Numbered from the stretch's first letter, positions 1 through 8,490 are shown. The stretch is 64,000 nucleotides of DNA from CAVVXN01 sp963772585 (GCA_963772585.1 CAVYXV010000007.1:496001-560000), one strand, 5' to 3'. Numbers and translations: made by a program. The notes: generated by a model from the sequence alone, not told the origin.

Positions 1-1251
1 GTCTACGGCGACGCGTTCGTGGCGCAAGACCGGGAGCGGCCCTGGGCGCCGGAGGCGTGGCGGGCGCTTCTCGGCGAGTGGGCGGCGGAAGGGGGCCTGG
101 CCGCGCGGGTCGCCGCGCGTCGTCGCGCCGACCTCCTGCAGCCGCGGGGCCCGCGGGAGAGCGATCCGCCCCACACGAGCAAGGAGGTGGTCGCGCGGCT
201 GGGGAGCAGCGTGATCCAGCACCTGCACGACGAAGGACGGACGGACGCGCTGGTGGCGATGCTCGACGACCCGCCCACGACCCATCTGCGCCACGGCCGC
301 CCCGCCGACGACCTCGAGGGCACGGCGAACCGCGACGAGATGCTCGGATGGCTCTTCCCGCTCCCCGACGTGCGCCCGCGGCTCCTCGACGCGGCGCGCG
401 TGCTCGCCTGGCCTCCGGAGAACCGGCGGACGTTGGGCGCGCTCGCCGCCGATGCACGGCCGCCGGTGGACCCGGATGCCGTCGCCCCGCTCCTCGCCGA
501 CGACGCCTTCGCGCTGGGTTGGGCGGAGAAGGGGCTGGAGACCGGACGCGAGGCCCCCTTCCGCTTCGGGGCGGCGCTCGTCGCCGGCACCCTCGAGCGA
601 CCTGCGCTCCGCGCCGCGTTCGCCGACCGGGACGAGTTCGGCCCGTCGACGCACCTGGCGCCCTACGAGGACGAGGACGGCCGGCCGCGCGCCGCGCCCG
701 CGATCGAACCGGCGATCCGCGCGGCGCTGCGGACCGTTCTCGCGACGGCAACCGATCCCTACCTCGTGGACGGGGCGGCGCGCGTGCTCGCCCTCGAAGG
801 CGGGCCCGAGGACGTCGCCGCGTTGCTCGCGAACGCCGCCCGTCTCGACGCCGGGCTCGGCGACCACCGTTCCTCCGTGGGGTACCTCGCCGCGCAGGTG
901 GGGGACCCCACGCGCCTCGGCCTGCTCCTCGGTTTCGTGGCCTCTCCCGAAGCGCCGCCCGGCGCCGCGGTGGACGTCTTCCGCGCGCTCGTGGACGACC
1001 TCCTCCAGGACACCGCGAACGACCCGGACGAAGAAGCGCGGGTGGCCCCGTTTCGCGCGCAGCTGCTCGACGGGGCGGACGCGCGCCTCGCCGCGTTGCC
1101 CGGCGATCGCGTGGAGGCCTGCCTCCTCGCGTTGATCGATGCCGCGACCGATGCGCCCGCCATCCGCCGCCGCATCGACGCCGTGCTGGACGGCGCGCTC
1201 GCGGCGACGGACGTGCCGGGGGTGCGCGTGCGGGTGGCCGACGCGCGGTAG
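1..1251 (+). CDS. Uncharacterised protein, 3' part only
   Basis: The frame is open from the first base of the window to a TAG at 1249-1251, so the 5' end lies outside and at least 416 residues are visible. I do not recognise a family. The visible part is rich in Ala, Leu, Asp and Arg and looks all-helical, with segments such as LVDGAARVLALEGGPEDV and DVAALLANAARLDAG that resemble HEAT-like helical repeats. No membrane segment or catalytic motif is visible in this part. An in-frame GTG at 19 is not a convincing start because the frame stays open before it. The next forward gene is 168 bp downstream, so this is probably the end of its transcription unit. Confidence 0.7.
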   Translation, partial: VYGDAFVAQDRERPWAPEAWRALLGEWAAEGGLAARVAARRRADLLQPRGPRESDPPHTSKEVVARLGSSVIQHLHDEGRTDALVAMLDDPPTTHLRHGRPADDLEGTANRDEMLGWLFPLPDVRPRLLDAARVLAWPPENRRTLGALAADARPPVDPDAVAPLLADDAFALGWAEKGLETGREAPFRFGAALVAGTLERPALRAAFADRDEFGPSTHLAPYEDEDGRPRAAPAIEPAIRAALRTVLATATDPYLVDGAARVLALEGGPEDVAALLANAARLDAGLGDHRSSVGYLAAQVGDPTRLGLLLGFVASPEAPPGAAVDVFRALVDDLLQDTANDPDEEARVAPFRAQLLDGADARLAALPGDRVEACLLALIDAATDAPAIRRRIDAVLDGALAATDVPGVRVRVADAR

Positions 1252-1344
1252 CTACGGTCGCGCAATCGCGGCGCCGCAGGCGGGGGTGAGAACGGCCGTC
1301 GCCGCGGGCAGGATCCAGGCGGTGGTACGGCCGATGCCGGGCAT
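1252..1344 (-). CDS. Candidate small protein (30 aa), unknown
   Basis: A 30-codon frame on the minus strand sits in the gap between two forward genes. It starts MPGIGRTTAW, has a hydrophobic alanine-rich middle (ILPAATAVLTPACG) and ends AAIARP. It is proposed because its ATG is preceded by an exact AGGAGGT Shine-Dalgarno sequence with a 5-nt spacer (about 1350-1356). That is stronger than the site of most genes here. The single Cys after TPA could be a poor lipobox. No relative is known to me. Chance occurrence in G+C-rich DNA remains possible. Confidence 0.25.
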   Translation of the reverse strand: MPGIGRTTAWILPAATAVLTPACGAAIARP

Positions 1345-1419
1345 GCGGGACCTCCTCGGGAACGGAGCCCTGGATCGAAGGCCCCGCCCGGGGCCTAGGA
1401 TGCGGCGGAGGAGAAGCCC

Positions 1420-2448
1420 ATGTCGCACGACCGTGTCGCGAGGATGACGCTCCTGCCGCTCGTCCTCGCCGCTCTCGTCACGGGCCGGTGCGAGGCGAAG
1501 GACGACGCGTCCTCCTCCGACCCCGCGCCGCTCGCGCTCGCGTTCGAGGTCCCGATGCCGGGCGTGCGCGGTCGGATCGACCACCTCGCGCTCGACGCGA
1601 AGGGCCATCGCCTGTTCGTCGCCGCGCTGGGCAACGACACCGTCGAGATCGTGGACCTGGACGCGAAGCAGCGGGTCGCGAGCCTACCCGGGCTCGCCGA
1701 GCCGCAGGGCGTCGCGTGGCTGGCGGCTTCGGGGACGCTCGTCGTCACGACCGGAGGCGGCGCTTCGGCCACGATCTTCTCCGGGCCGACGTTCGGCGAC
1801 CATCGCCGGGTGGCGCTCCGGGACGACCCCGACAACGTGCGCGTGGATGCGGGGGGGGCGCGGGTCTGGATCGGCGAAGGGGGCGGGAGCGGCGGCGCGC
1901 TGGCCGTCCTCGACCCGGCGAAGGGCGAGGTCGTGGCGACCATCGGCGTCGGCGGCCACCCCGAGTCCTTCCAGTTGGAGGAGAAGGGTGATCGCGCCTT
2001 CGTGAACGTGCCGTCGCGGCGCGAGGTGGTGGTCGTGGACCGCGCGAAAGCCGAGGTCGCCGCGCGCTACCGCCTCCCCGCGGGCTCCAACTTCCCGATG
2101 GCATTGGACGAGGCGGCGGCGCGCCTCTACGTGGCGAGCCGGGGGCCGTCACGCCTCTACCAGATCGACACCGCCGGCGGCGGGGTCGTTTCGACGCTGG
2201 ACGGGCCGGGCGACGTGGACGAACTCTTCCTCGACGCTTCCAGGCATCGGCTCTACGCCGTGGCCGGCGCGGGGCTCGTGCGCGTCTTCCACCTGCCGGA
2301 GAAGGGCCCCCCGGAGCGGGTCGCCGACGTCGAGAGCGCGCCCGGCGCGCGGACCGGCCTCCTCGACCTGGCCGCCGGCCGGCTCTTCGTCGCCGCGCCG
2401 CGCCGGGGCGGGAAGGAGGCCCGGATCCTCGTTTTCGAAACGAAGTGA
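1420..2448 (+). CDS. Secreted YVTN/YncE-like beta-propeller protein
   Basis: 342 residues. The N-terminus (MTLLPLVLAALVTG after eight polar residues) looks like a signal peptide, so the protein is probably periplasmic or extracellular. The rest consists of repeated blades of about 40 residues of the YVTN/YncE type, for example IDHLALDAKGHRLFVAALGN, VEIVDLDAKQRVASLPG and FLDASRHRLYAVAGAG. Such propellers usually act in binding; no enzyme motif is visible. The ATG at 1420 is chosen because GGAGGAG lies at 1407-1413. A TAGGAT box at 1396-1401 may be its -10 element. The DUF5989 gene follows after 13 bp but has its own promoter-like box. Confidence 0.75.
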   Translation: MSHDRVARMTLLPLVLAALVTGRCEAKDDASSSDPAPLALAFEVPMPGVRGRIDHLALDAKGHRLFVAALGNDTVEIVDLDAKQRVASLPGLAEPQGVAWLAASGTLVVTTGGGASATIFSGPTFGDHRRVALRDDPDNVRVDAGGARVWIGEGGGSGGALAVLDPAKGEVVATIGVGGHPESFQLEEKGDRAFVNVPSRREVVVVDRAKAEVAARYRLPAGSNFPMALDEAAARLYVASRGPSRLYQIDTAGGGVVSTLDGPGDVDELFLDASRHRLYAVAGAGLVRVFHLPEKGPPERVADVESAPGARTGLLDLAAGRLFVAAPRRGGKEARILVFETK

Positions 2449-2454
2449 TAGGAT
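2449..2454 (+). promoter_or_regulatory. TAGGAT -10 box, leaderless type
   Basis: TAGGAT lies 7 nt before the ATG at 2462, directly after the TGA of the upstream gene. There is no Shine-Dalgarno sequence in the short interval. At this distance transcription would begin at or next to the start codon. Confidence 0.5.
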
Positions 2455-2461
2455 TCCCCGG

Positions 2462-2677
2462 ATGGCGTCCGATCCGAACCCCTCCTCCGACGGCGCCGAC
2501 GCGTTCGCCCGCGCCGCCTCCGAGAAGCAGCCGGGGCTGATCCGGGACTTCCTCGCTTTCCTCGCCCAGAACAAGAAGTGGTGGTTGATCCCGATCCTGG
2601 TCGTACTGCTCCTGGCCGGGATCCTCGTCGTCCTCGGCAGCACCGCGCTCGGGCCGCTGCTCTACCCGCTGGTCTGA
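2462..2677 (+). CDS. DUF5989 family small membrane protein
   Basis: 71 residues. A polar N-terminus of about 25 residues is followed by LIRDFLAFLAQNKKWWLIP and one long hydrophobic helix (ILVVLLLAGILVVLGSTA) ending near the C-terminus. The FLxENKKWWLIP signature plus a C-terminal transmembrane helix is what I know as DUF5989, a short protein often found beside SxtJ-type and carbamoyltransferase genes in exopolysaccharide or exosortase loci. Its function is unknown, and none of those partners is present here. It starts 13 bp after the beta-propeller gene and faces the convergent HEAT lipoprotein gene. Confidence 0.75.
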   Translation: MASDPNPSSDGADAFARAASEKQPGLIRDFLAFLAQNKKWWLIPILVVLLLAGILVVLGSTALGPLLYPLV

Positions 2678-2742
2678 CCTCGGCCGCCCGCGCAGCCCAC
2701 GCTCGCGGATCTCGTCTCCGATCGTCCGGGTCGCGGCCCGGG

Positions 2743-3429
2743 CTACCGGCTGTCCGTGTACATGCCGGGCTTGTGCGCGTCCTGGATGCGCTTGACGCAG
2801 CCCTTGATGATGCGCTTGTCGTCTTCCTTCGTGACGCTCTCGGCGGCGCGCTCCAGGGTCGGGATCGAGCGCTCGGCCGCGCTCCCGATGGAGGCGAGCG
2901 CCATCGCGGCCCAGACCTTCTCCTGCTCGTCGCCGGTGCTGGCGATCTGCTCCAGCTTGGGGATGCCGCCCTTGGCCTCCTTGCCCAGCCCCATCGACGT
3001 CACCTGGAGGGCGCCCCGACGGATGTCGGGATCGCCGCTCTTCAGGGCATCGAGGACCAGCGGCGTGGAGACGGGCTGCAGCGCCTTCAGGGTCTGCCGC
3101 GCAAACTCCCGCACGTGGGCGTCGGCGTGCTTCATGACCTGGATCACGGTGGGAATGGCGGGCGTGGCGGCGTCCTTGGGCTTGATCTCGCCGGTGATGA
3201 TGAGACCCGCCTTCGCGATGACCGGGTCCGGGTCCTGCATGAGGACCTCCAGGTCGGGGATCGCGGCGGCGCCCTTGGCCTCCAGCTCGTCGTAGACCTT
3301 CTCGGGCAGCCGGCCGAGGAGACGGGCCCGGTAGGACCCCTCGTTCTGACGGGTGTCGCAGGCCGTGAGGAGCAGGGCCGCGGCGGCGGCGGCGAGGATC
3401 GCGCAGGGGAGAGAGGCGCGAATCGGCAT
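2743..3429 (-). CDS. HEAT-repeat lipoprotein
   Basis: 228 residues. The start at 3429 is chosen because AAGGAGG lies 6 nt upstream and the product then begins with a lipoprotein signal peptide: MPIRASLPC, a hydrophobic alanine/leucine stretch, and the lipobox LTAC with the acylated Cys near residue 24. The mature part is a series of HEAT-type helical pairs, for example AGLIITGEIKPKDAATPAIP, VREFARQTLKALQPVSTPLV and VWAAMALASIGSAAERSIP. It should be a membrane-anchored scaffold facing the periplasm. The 65 bp between it and the convergent DUF5989 gene hold only a weak CCGGG/CCCGG stem. Confidence 0.8.
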   Translation of the reverse strand: MPIRASLPCAILAAAAAALLLTACDTRQNEGSYRARLLGRLPEKVYDELEAKGAAAIPDLEVLMQDPDPVIAKAGLIITGEIKPKDAATPAIPTVIQVMKHADAHVREFARQTLKALQPVSTPLVLDALKSGDPDIRRGALQVTSMGLGKEAKGGIPKLEQIASTGDEQEKVWAAMALASIGSAAERSIPTLERAAESVTKEDDKRIIKGCVKRIQDAHKPGMYTDSR

Positions 3430-3536
3430 GATGGACCTCCTTGGGGAGGCCGATTGTCCGCCCGACGCCCTCGAAGGGCAACCGCAGGGGCCCGCGCTAT
3501 GTTCTGTTCTGGCCAGCCCGCACTGGAGGCCGCCGG

Positions 3537-4625
3537 GTGAGGGACGCCGCCGCCGCATGCGATTCGCCCCTTCCGGTCCTGCCGCGCGCCCCCGCCGCGC
3601 TGGATCGGATCGTGCTCCGCCTCCCATCCTGGCTCGGCGACGTGGTCATGGCGGGACCGGCGGTCCAGGCCATCGCCGCCGCGCGCCCCGGGGCCGAGGT
3701 CGTGGCGGCCGTCCGCCCACCCCTCCAGGGCCTCGCCGCGCTCCTTCCCGGCGTGGACCGGACCGTCTCGATCGGCCGGGAACGGGGGCCGGGCGGCGTC
3801 CTCCACGCCGCGCGCGCCTACGACGGCCTGGACGCCGGCGCGATCGTCCTGTTCCCCCGCGGCGCCCGCGCCATGCTGGCACCCCGCCTCGCGCGGGTGC
3901 CCGTCCGCCTGGGATTCGGGGCGCCGCTCCAGCGCCGGCTCCTCACGCACGCGATCGAGGGCTGGCGCCCCTGGCGGAAGGTCCACCGCACGCGCTGGTT
4001 CGGCCTCCTCGCGCGCCCCTTCGGCGCCGCGCCGACCGACGTGCCCGTGCTCGCGCCGCCCGCGGCCCTCCGGGAAGAGGCGCGCCGGCTGCTCCGCTCG
4101 TTGGGCCGCCGCGGCGACGGGCCCCTCGTCGCGCTCGAGCCAGGCGCGGCGTACGGCGAGGCGAAGTGCTGGCCGAGAACCTCGTTCGCGGGGCTTGCGG
4201 CCCGCCTCGTGGCGAACGGCCGCGAGGTGCTCGTCGTCGGGTCTGCGGCGACGGCGCCCATCGAGGCCGTGATCGCCCGGCGGGCCCGGATCCTCCGGGC
4301 CGCGGGACGCACGCCCGACCTGGGGCTCCTCGCCGCGTGCCTGGCCGAGGCCGACCTCGTCGTGGCGAACGACACGGGGCCCATGCACGTCGCGGCGGCC
4401 GTCGGGACGCCGGTGCTCGCGCTGTTCGGCGCGACGGACCCCGCCGTCAGCGGGCCCGCGGGGTCGGGCCCGCGCCGGATCCTCTGGCGGCCCGCGCCGT
4501 GCAGCCCCTGCTTCCTGCGGACCTGCGTGGTGGAGGGGCACCCGTGCCTCGCGGTCCTCGACGTCGCCACGGTGGAGCGCGAAGCCGAGGACCTGCTCGC
4601 GCGGACGGCGCCCGGACGCCGGTAG
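3537..4625 (+). CDS. ADP-heptose:LPS heptosyltransferase family protein (GT9)
   Basis: 362 residues of the glycosyltransferase 9 (WaaC/WaaF/WaaQ) family, which adds L-glycero-D-manno-heptose from ADP-heptose to the LPS inner core on the cytoplasmic side. Signs are the N-terminal RLPSWLGDVVMAGPAVQAI motif, the LVALEPGAAYGEAK segment that starts the C-terminal Rossmann domain, and the nucleotide-sugar motif VANDTGPMHVAAAVGTPVLA. The C-terminus has the Cys cluster (CSPCFLRTC, HPC) seen in many family members. GTG at 3537 is chosen because GGAGG ends 7 nt upstream; a longer frame reaches back to 3441. TATGTT at 3498-3503 could be a -10 box with a short leader. WaaF-like activity is likely, but the acceptor cannot be told. 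Confidence 0.85.
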   Translation: MRDAAAACDSPLPVLPRAPAALDRIVLRLPSWLGDVVMAGPAVQAIAAARPGAEVVAAVRPPLQGLAALLPGVDRTVSIGRERGPGGVLHAARAYDGLDAGAIVLFPRGARAMLAPRLARVPVRLGFGAPLQRRLLTHAIEGWRPWRKVHRTRWFGLLARPFGAAPTDVPVLAPPAALREEARRLLRSLGRRGDGPLVALEPGAAYGEAKCWPRTSFAGLAARLVANGREVLVVGSAATAPIEAVIARRARILRAAGRTPDLGLLAACLAEADLVVANDTGPMHVAAAVGTPVLALFGATDPAVSGPAGSGPRRILWRPAPCSPCFLRTCVVEGHPCLAVLDVATVEREAEDLLARTAPGRR

Positions 4626-4644
4626 GCCTGGGGGCGCCTTCCGG

Positions 4645-4650
4645 TACAGT
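4645..4650 (+). promoter_or_regulatory. TACAGT -10 box, leaderless type
   Basis: TACAGT is followed by exactly 7 nt and then the GTG of the ParA-like gene at 4658. No Shine-Dalgarno sequence lies between. The box falls in the 32-bp gap after the heptosyltransferase gene. Confidence 0.55.
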
Positions 4651-4657
4651 CCGCGGC

Positions 4658-5722
4658 GTGAGTCGAACGTTCACGGTTGCCGATCTGGCGGACCTCGCGG
4701 GCGTGGATCCCGCGACCGTCGCGTCCTGGGAGGAGCGAGGCTGGCTCGGGGAGGTGCCCCGGGACGCCGAGGGGCGGCCCGTGTACGCCTTCCGGCACGC
4801 CGAGCTCTGCGTGGAACTCGGCGGGCGCGCCATCCCCCGCCGCCTGGCCGTGGTGAACCAGAAGGGGGGCGTCGGCAAGACGACGACCGTCTTCACCCTG
4901 GCCGACGCCCTCGCCGCCGAGGGTCGCCGCGTGCTCGCGGTGGACCTCGACGCCCAGGCCAACCTCACGACCTCCTTCGGCTACGACCCGGACATGCTCG
5001 ACCTCACCAGCGCCGACCTGCTGACGCGCGAGGAGGTGGAGGCGCAGGACGTGATCCTGGAGACCGGGATCGAAGGCGTCCACTGCATTCCGGCCGACAT
5101 CAAGCTCTGCAACGTGGATACGCGCATCCAGGACAGCCTCATGCGCGAGTACATCCTCCAGACCAAGCTGGAGGACCTCTTCGACCGATACCACTTCATC
5201 GTCTTCGACTGCCCGCCGAACCTCAGCCGCGTCACGATCAACGCCCTGGTGGCCAGTCGCGAGGTGGTCGTCCCCGTCGAGACCCAGTCGTACTCGATCA
5301 AGGCCATCGCGGACCTGATGAACACGTTCCAGATCCTCCGGGAGAAGATGCAGCACGACCTGAAGGCGTGGCTGCTCCCCACGAAGGTGGATCGCAGCCT
5401 CGACCTGGCCCGCCAGATCCTGGACGCGCTCGAGGAAGCCCACCGCGGCCGGGTCCTCGACCCGGTCCAGGTCGATGCCCACCTGGTCCGGGCCCCGCTC
5501 CGCTGCGAGCCGGTGACCGCCGCCTTCCCGGCGTCGCGTGCGGCCGAGGAGTACCGGCGGCTGGCCCGCTTCCTCGCGCTGCCCGACGCGGACCGGGCGC
5601 GGTGGATGAACTTGTCGCTCCGCGAGCGCAGCGCCCTCTTCTCGGAGGGCGCGACCACGCCCGGACTGGACCTGGGGGAGACCGCCCCCGAGGCCGCCGG
5701 GGGATTCGCCGCCACCGGATGA
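4658..5722 (+). CDS. ParA-family ATPase with N-terminal helix-turn-helix
   Basis: 354 residues. Residues 1-50 form a MerR-like helix-turn-helix (VADLADLAGVDPATVASWEE). From about residue 64 there is a ParA/Soj ATPase: deviant Walker A KGGVGKTTT with its signature Lys, then VLAVDLDAQANLTTSFGYDP (switch I) and FIVFDCPPNLSRVTINAL (Walker B/switch II). ParA proteins position chromosomes, plasmids or large complexes by ATP-dependent dimerisation on DNA. No parB lies next to it, so it is not an ordinary par locus. A fused DNA-binding domain suggests autoregulation or site-specific binding, as in P1-type ParA. It sits 49 bp before the FHA-sigma54 activator. The GTG start is supported by the TACAGT box. 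Confidence 0.85.
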   Translation: MSRTFTVADLADLAGVDPATVASWEERGWLGEVPRDAEGRPVYAFRHAELCVELGGRAIPRRLAVVNQKGGVGKTTTVFTLADALAAEGRRVLAVDLDAQANLTTSFGYDPDMLDLTSADLLTREEVEAQDVILETGIEGVHCIPADIKLCNVDTRIQDSLMREYILQTKLEDLFDRYHFIVFDCPPNLSRVTINALVASREVVVPVETQSYSIKAIADLMNTFQILREKMQHDLKAWLLPTKVDRSLDLARQILDALEEAHRGRVLDPVQVDAHLVRAPLRCEPVTAAFPASRAAEEYRRLARFLALPDADRARWMNLSLRERSALFSEGATTPGLDLGETAPEAAGGFAATG

Positions 5723-5758
5723 CCCGCATGCCCAGCGTGCGCCCTCCCGTTCCTCGCG

Positions 5759-5764
5759 TAGACT
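5759..5764 (+). promoter_or_regulatory. TAGACT -10 box, leaderless type
   Basis: TAGACT is separated by exactly 7 nt from the GTG at 5772, with no ribosome-binding sequence between. This matches the arrangement at 4645 and 2449. Confidence 0.55.
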
Positions 5765-5771
5765 CGGCGCT

Positions 5772-7721
5772 GTGCCCCGCCTGATCCTGGACGAGAACCG
5801 GCGCCGCACCGTCCACGAGGTCGACAAGGACCTCCTGCGACTGGGACGCGCCCCCGACAACGATGTCCCCATCCTGGACATCCGGGCGTCGAGGCACCAT
5901 TGCCAGATCGAGCGGCATGCCGGCAGCCAGTACGTGGTCGTGGACCTGGGCAGCCAGAACGGCACGCGTCTGAACGGCCAGCTGATCGACCGCGCGCCGT
6001 TGAGGGTGGGCGACCGGGTCAGCGTGGGCTCCGCCTCCATATGGTTCGAGGAGGCGCCGCCGCCGGACGCCCCGGAGGCCGAGGCGGGATACGGGGATGG
6101 GTACGAGGCCCGCCGCCGCGAGGGCCTCTCCACCCAGGCGCTCGTGGAGGCCGACCGGCTGACGCGCCTCACGCGGATCGCGAAGGCCCTGAACAGCGAG
6201 CTGCTCGTGGACCGGCTGCTCGAGATGATCATGGACCACGTGGTCGAGGTGACCGGGGCCGAGCGCGGGTTCCTCGTCCTGGGCGGCGCCGGCGACCGCC
6301 CCGAGGTCCGGGTGGCCCGCAACTTCGAGCAGGAGGACGTGCAGTCGCCCGAGGGTGCCTTCTCCGCCTCGATCGTCCGCGCCGTGATGGGGAAGGGGGA
6401 GCCGATCCTCACGGCGAACGCCGTCGAGGACGAGCGGTTCGCCGACAACCTGAGCATCAACGCCATCCGCGCCCGCAGCGTGATGGCCCTGCCGTTCCGC
6501 AGCCGGGGGCGGACCACCGGGGCGGTGTACGTGGACAACCGCCTGCAGAAGGGGGCCTTCGGCGAGCCCGAGCTCGAGACGCTTACTTCGTACCTGGACC
6601 TCGCCGGCGCCGCGATCGAGCGGGCCACCCTGTTCGAGGAGAAGGAGCGGCACGCGCACGAGGTCGAGGTGCTCAACCGCCGGCTCCGCCTCCGCGTCGA
6701 GAGCACCGAGCGCCAGCTCAGCGAGACGCGCGACCGCCTCCGCACGGTCGGGGAGCCCGAACGTTCGTACCCGCAGATCATCGGCGAAGCCCCCACGATG
6801 CGGGACGTGCTCCGCCTCCTCGACAAGCTCGTCCCGACGGAGGAGCCGGTGGTCATCATGGGCGAGTCCGGCACCGGCAAGGAGCTGATCGCCCGCGCCA
6901 TCCACCGCAACGGTCCGCGGGCCCGCCGCCCCTTCCTGAGCGAGAACTGCGCGGCGCTCCCCGATACGCTTCTCGAGAGCGAGCTCTTCGGGCACGTCCG
7001 CGGCGCGTTCACGGGCGCCGAACGCGACAAGAAGGGCCTCTTCGAGCTGGCCGACAAGGGCACGCTGTTCCTCGACGAGGTCGGGGACATGAGCCCGGAG
7101 ATGCAGAAGCGCCTCCTCCGCGCCCTGCAGGAGGGCGAGATCCGCCCCGTCGGGGGGAAGGCCGTTCGCAAGGTGGACGTCCGCATCATCAGCGCCAGCA
7201 ACAAGGACCTGGATCGCCTGGTTCGCGCCGGCGAATTCCGCGAGGACCTCTACTACCGCCTCAAGGTGCTGACGATCCGGCTTCCTCCGCTCCGGGACCG
7301 CAAGGAGGACATCCCTCTCCTCGTCGAGCACTTCATGCGCCTCCACGGGCGTGCCGACAAGCCGGCGCAGCGGCTCGCGGCGGGCCTGCTGGAGCAGCTC
7401 GCGTCCTACGGCTGGCCCGGGAACATCCGCGAGCTGGAGAACGAGGTGAAGCGCATGCTCTCCCTCGGCGAGGAGGTGATCACCGCCGACGTCCTGAGCG
7501 AGCAGGTCCGCCTCGGGAGTGGGCTCTCCGAGCCCGGCGTCGAGGCGGAGTCCGAGGTGCACAACCTCCTCGAGTTGGTCGAGATGGTCGAGCGTCGCGA
7601 GATCCTGAAGGCCCTCAGGACCGCCCGTGGCAACAAGACGCGCGCCTCCGAGCTCCTGGGGATCAGCCGCTTCACCCTCCAGCGCAAGCTGGAGAAGTAC
7701 GGCATGCTCGACCAGGCGTAG
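5772..7721 (+). CDS. FHA-GAF sigma54-dependent transcriptional activator
   Basis: 649 residues with four modules. An FHA domain occupies about 1-97 (LGRAPDNDVPILD, SRHHCQIE, LGSQNGTRLNG) and binds phosphothreonine. A GAF sensor domain follows at about 130-290, then a short coiled coil. The sigma54-interaction AAA+ domain covers about 333-560, with Walker A GESGTGKE near 363, the GAFTGAE loop that contacts sigma54 near 411, and LFLDEVGDMSP as Walker B. A Fis-type helix-turn-helix is C-terminal (NKTRASELLGISRFTLQRKL). It should activate RpoN promoters in response to a Ser/Thr-kinase signal and a GAF ligand. Several FHA and kinase genes lie nearby. GTG at 5772 is supported by the TAGACT box. Confidence 0.93.
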   Translation: MPRLILDENRRRTVHEVDKDLLRLGRAPDNDVPILDIRASRHHCQIERHAGSQYVVVDLGSQNGTRLNGQLIDRAPLRVGDRVSVGSASIWFEEAPPPDAPEAEAGYGDGYEARRREGLSTQALVEADRLTRLTRIAKALNSELLVDRLLEMIMDHVVEVTGAERGFLVLGGAGDRPEVRVARNFEQEDVQSPEGAFSASIVRAVMGKGEPILTANAVEDERFADNLSINAIRARSVMALPFRSRGRTTGAVYVDNRLQKGAFGEPELETLTSYLDLAGAAIERATLFEEKERHAHEVEVLNRRLRLRVESTERQLSETRDRLRTVGEPERSYPQIIGEAPTMRDVLRLLDKLVPTEEPVVIMGESGTGKELIARAIHRNGPRARRPFLSENCAALPDTLLESELFGHVRGAFTGAERDKKGLFELADKGTLFLDEVGDMSPEMQKRLLRALQEGEIRPVGGKAVRKVDVRIISASNKDLDRLVRAGEFREDLYYRLKVLTIRLPPLRDRKEDIPLLVEHFMRLHGRADKPAQRLAAGLLEQLASYGWPGNIRELENEVKRMLSLGEEVITADVLSEQVRLGSGLSEPGVEAESEVHNLLELVEMVERREILKALRTARGNKTRASELLGISRFTLQRKLEKYGMLDQA

Positions 7722-7846
7722 GAGTCAGGGGGTGGGAACGAACCGCCCCGGTAGCGCTGGGCTGCCCCGCAACACCCTCCGAGTGTTGGCCTGCACGACC
7801 GGCTGGCGCCGGCCGTCGCCCGAGCGTGGGACGTCTTCCCACGGTC

Positions 7847-8458
7847 TCAGTCCGCGTCGGGATCGAGCACGCGAAACGTCGCGGCGGCCCCCGGATGTCC
7901 CTCCAGCGCGAGGTGCAGGCGGTCGCCCGGATGGAGCGGGCCCACGCCCGCGGGCGTTCCCGTGAAGACGAGGTCGCCCGCTTGGAGGCCGAACCACGCG
8001 TCGAGGTGGGCGAGGAGAGCGGGGACGGCACGGAGCATGAGGGCCGTGTCGCCCTGCTGACGCACCTCGCCGTTCACCTCCAGACGGAAGCGGAGGCGGT
8101 CGAGGGGTCCGACCGTTTCCGCCGGAAGGAGCGGGCCCAGGGGCGCGCTTCCCCGAAAGCCCTTCGCGCTGGCCCAGGGGAGACCGCTGGCCTTCGCCTC
8201 GCCCTGGCGGGTGCGGTCCGTCAGGTCCAGCCCGAGACCCACGGCGTCCGCGCGGCCGTCCGGCCCGACGCGCACGACGATCTCCGCTTCGTGGTGGATC
8301 TCGCCGCCGCCCGGCGGCAGGCGGATGTCCTCCCCGTCGGCGACGCGCGCGCTCCACGGCTTCAAGAAGACCACCGGTTCGCCCGCGGCGGCCACCTCGT
8401 CGCCCATCTCGCGGACGTGCGCCGCGTAGTTCTTCCCGATGCAGTAGATCGTCGGCAT
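7847..8458 (-). CDS. Fumarylacetoacetate hydrolase (FAH) family protein
   Basis: 203 residues, a full-length small FAH-fold protein of the FAHD1/acylpyruvase type. It starts MPTIYCIGKNYAAHVREMG, the usual opening with CIGKNY. It carries metal ligands in GGEIHHEAEIVV (the E-x-E pair) and the D of LDLTDRT, the Lys-containing SGLPWASAKGF, and the C-terminal DLVFTGTPAGVGPL motif. Relatives cleave C-C bonds in acylpyruvates or decarboxylate oxaloacetate in the cytoplasm using Mg2+ or Mn2+; the exact substrate cannot be told. It is divergent from cstA with only 44 bp between them, and each gene has its own TAnnnT box. Confidence 0.88.
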   Translation of the reverse strand: MPTIYCIGKNYAAHVREMGDEVAAAGEPVVFLKPWSARVADGEDIRLPPGGGEIHHEAEIVVRVGPDGRADAVGLGLDLTDRTRQGEAKASGLPWASAKGFRGSAPLGPLLPAETVGPLDRLRFRLEVNGEVRQQGDTALMLRAVPALLAHLDAWFGLQAGDLVFTGTPAGVGPLHPGDRLHLALEGHPGAAATFRVLDPDAD

Positions 8459-8464
8459 CGCGAT

Positions 8465-8470
8465 AGCGTA
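8465..8470 (-). promoter_or_regulatory. TACGCT -10 box of the FAH gene, leaderless type
   Basis: On the minus strand TACGCT lies 6 nt upstream of the ATG at 8458. The 44-bp divergent region to cstA holds this box and the oppositely oriented TACACT at 8491-8496, and no Shine-Dalgarno sequence for either gene. Confidence 0.5.
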
Positions 8471-8490
8471 CGCCCGAGGGACCGAGGTCG

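Noticed and set aside
1745..3481. Long minus-strand open frames of several hundred codons, here and antisense to most genes
   Set aside because: They lie opposite well-supported genes, have arginine/proline/alanine-rich composition and no recognisable domains, as expected from high third-position G+C.
3353..5722. One continuous open frame that would fuse upstream sequence to the ParA-like protein
   Set aside because: The part before 4658 is an out-of-frame shadow of the heptosyltransferase gene; the ParA gene has its own GTG with a TACAGT box 7 nt upstream.
7722..7846. Intrinsic terminator or small RNA between the sigma54 activator and the FAH gene
   Set aside because: Short GC-rich inverted repeats occur (around ACCGGCTGGCGCCGGC) but there is no T-run and no conserved RNA feature that I recognise.
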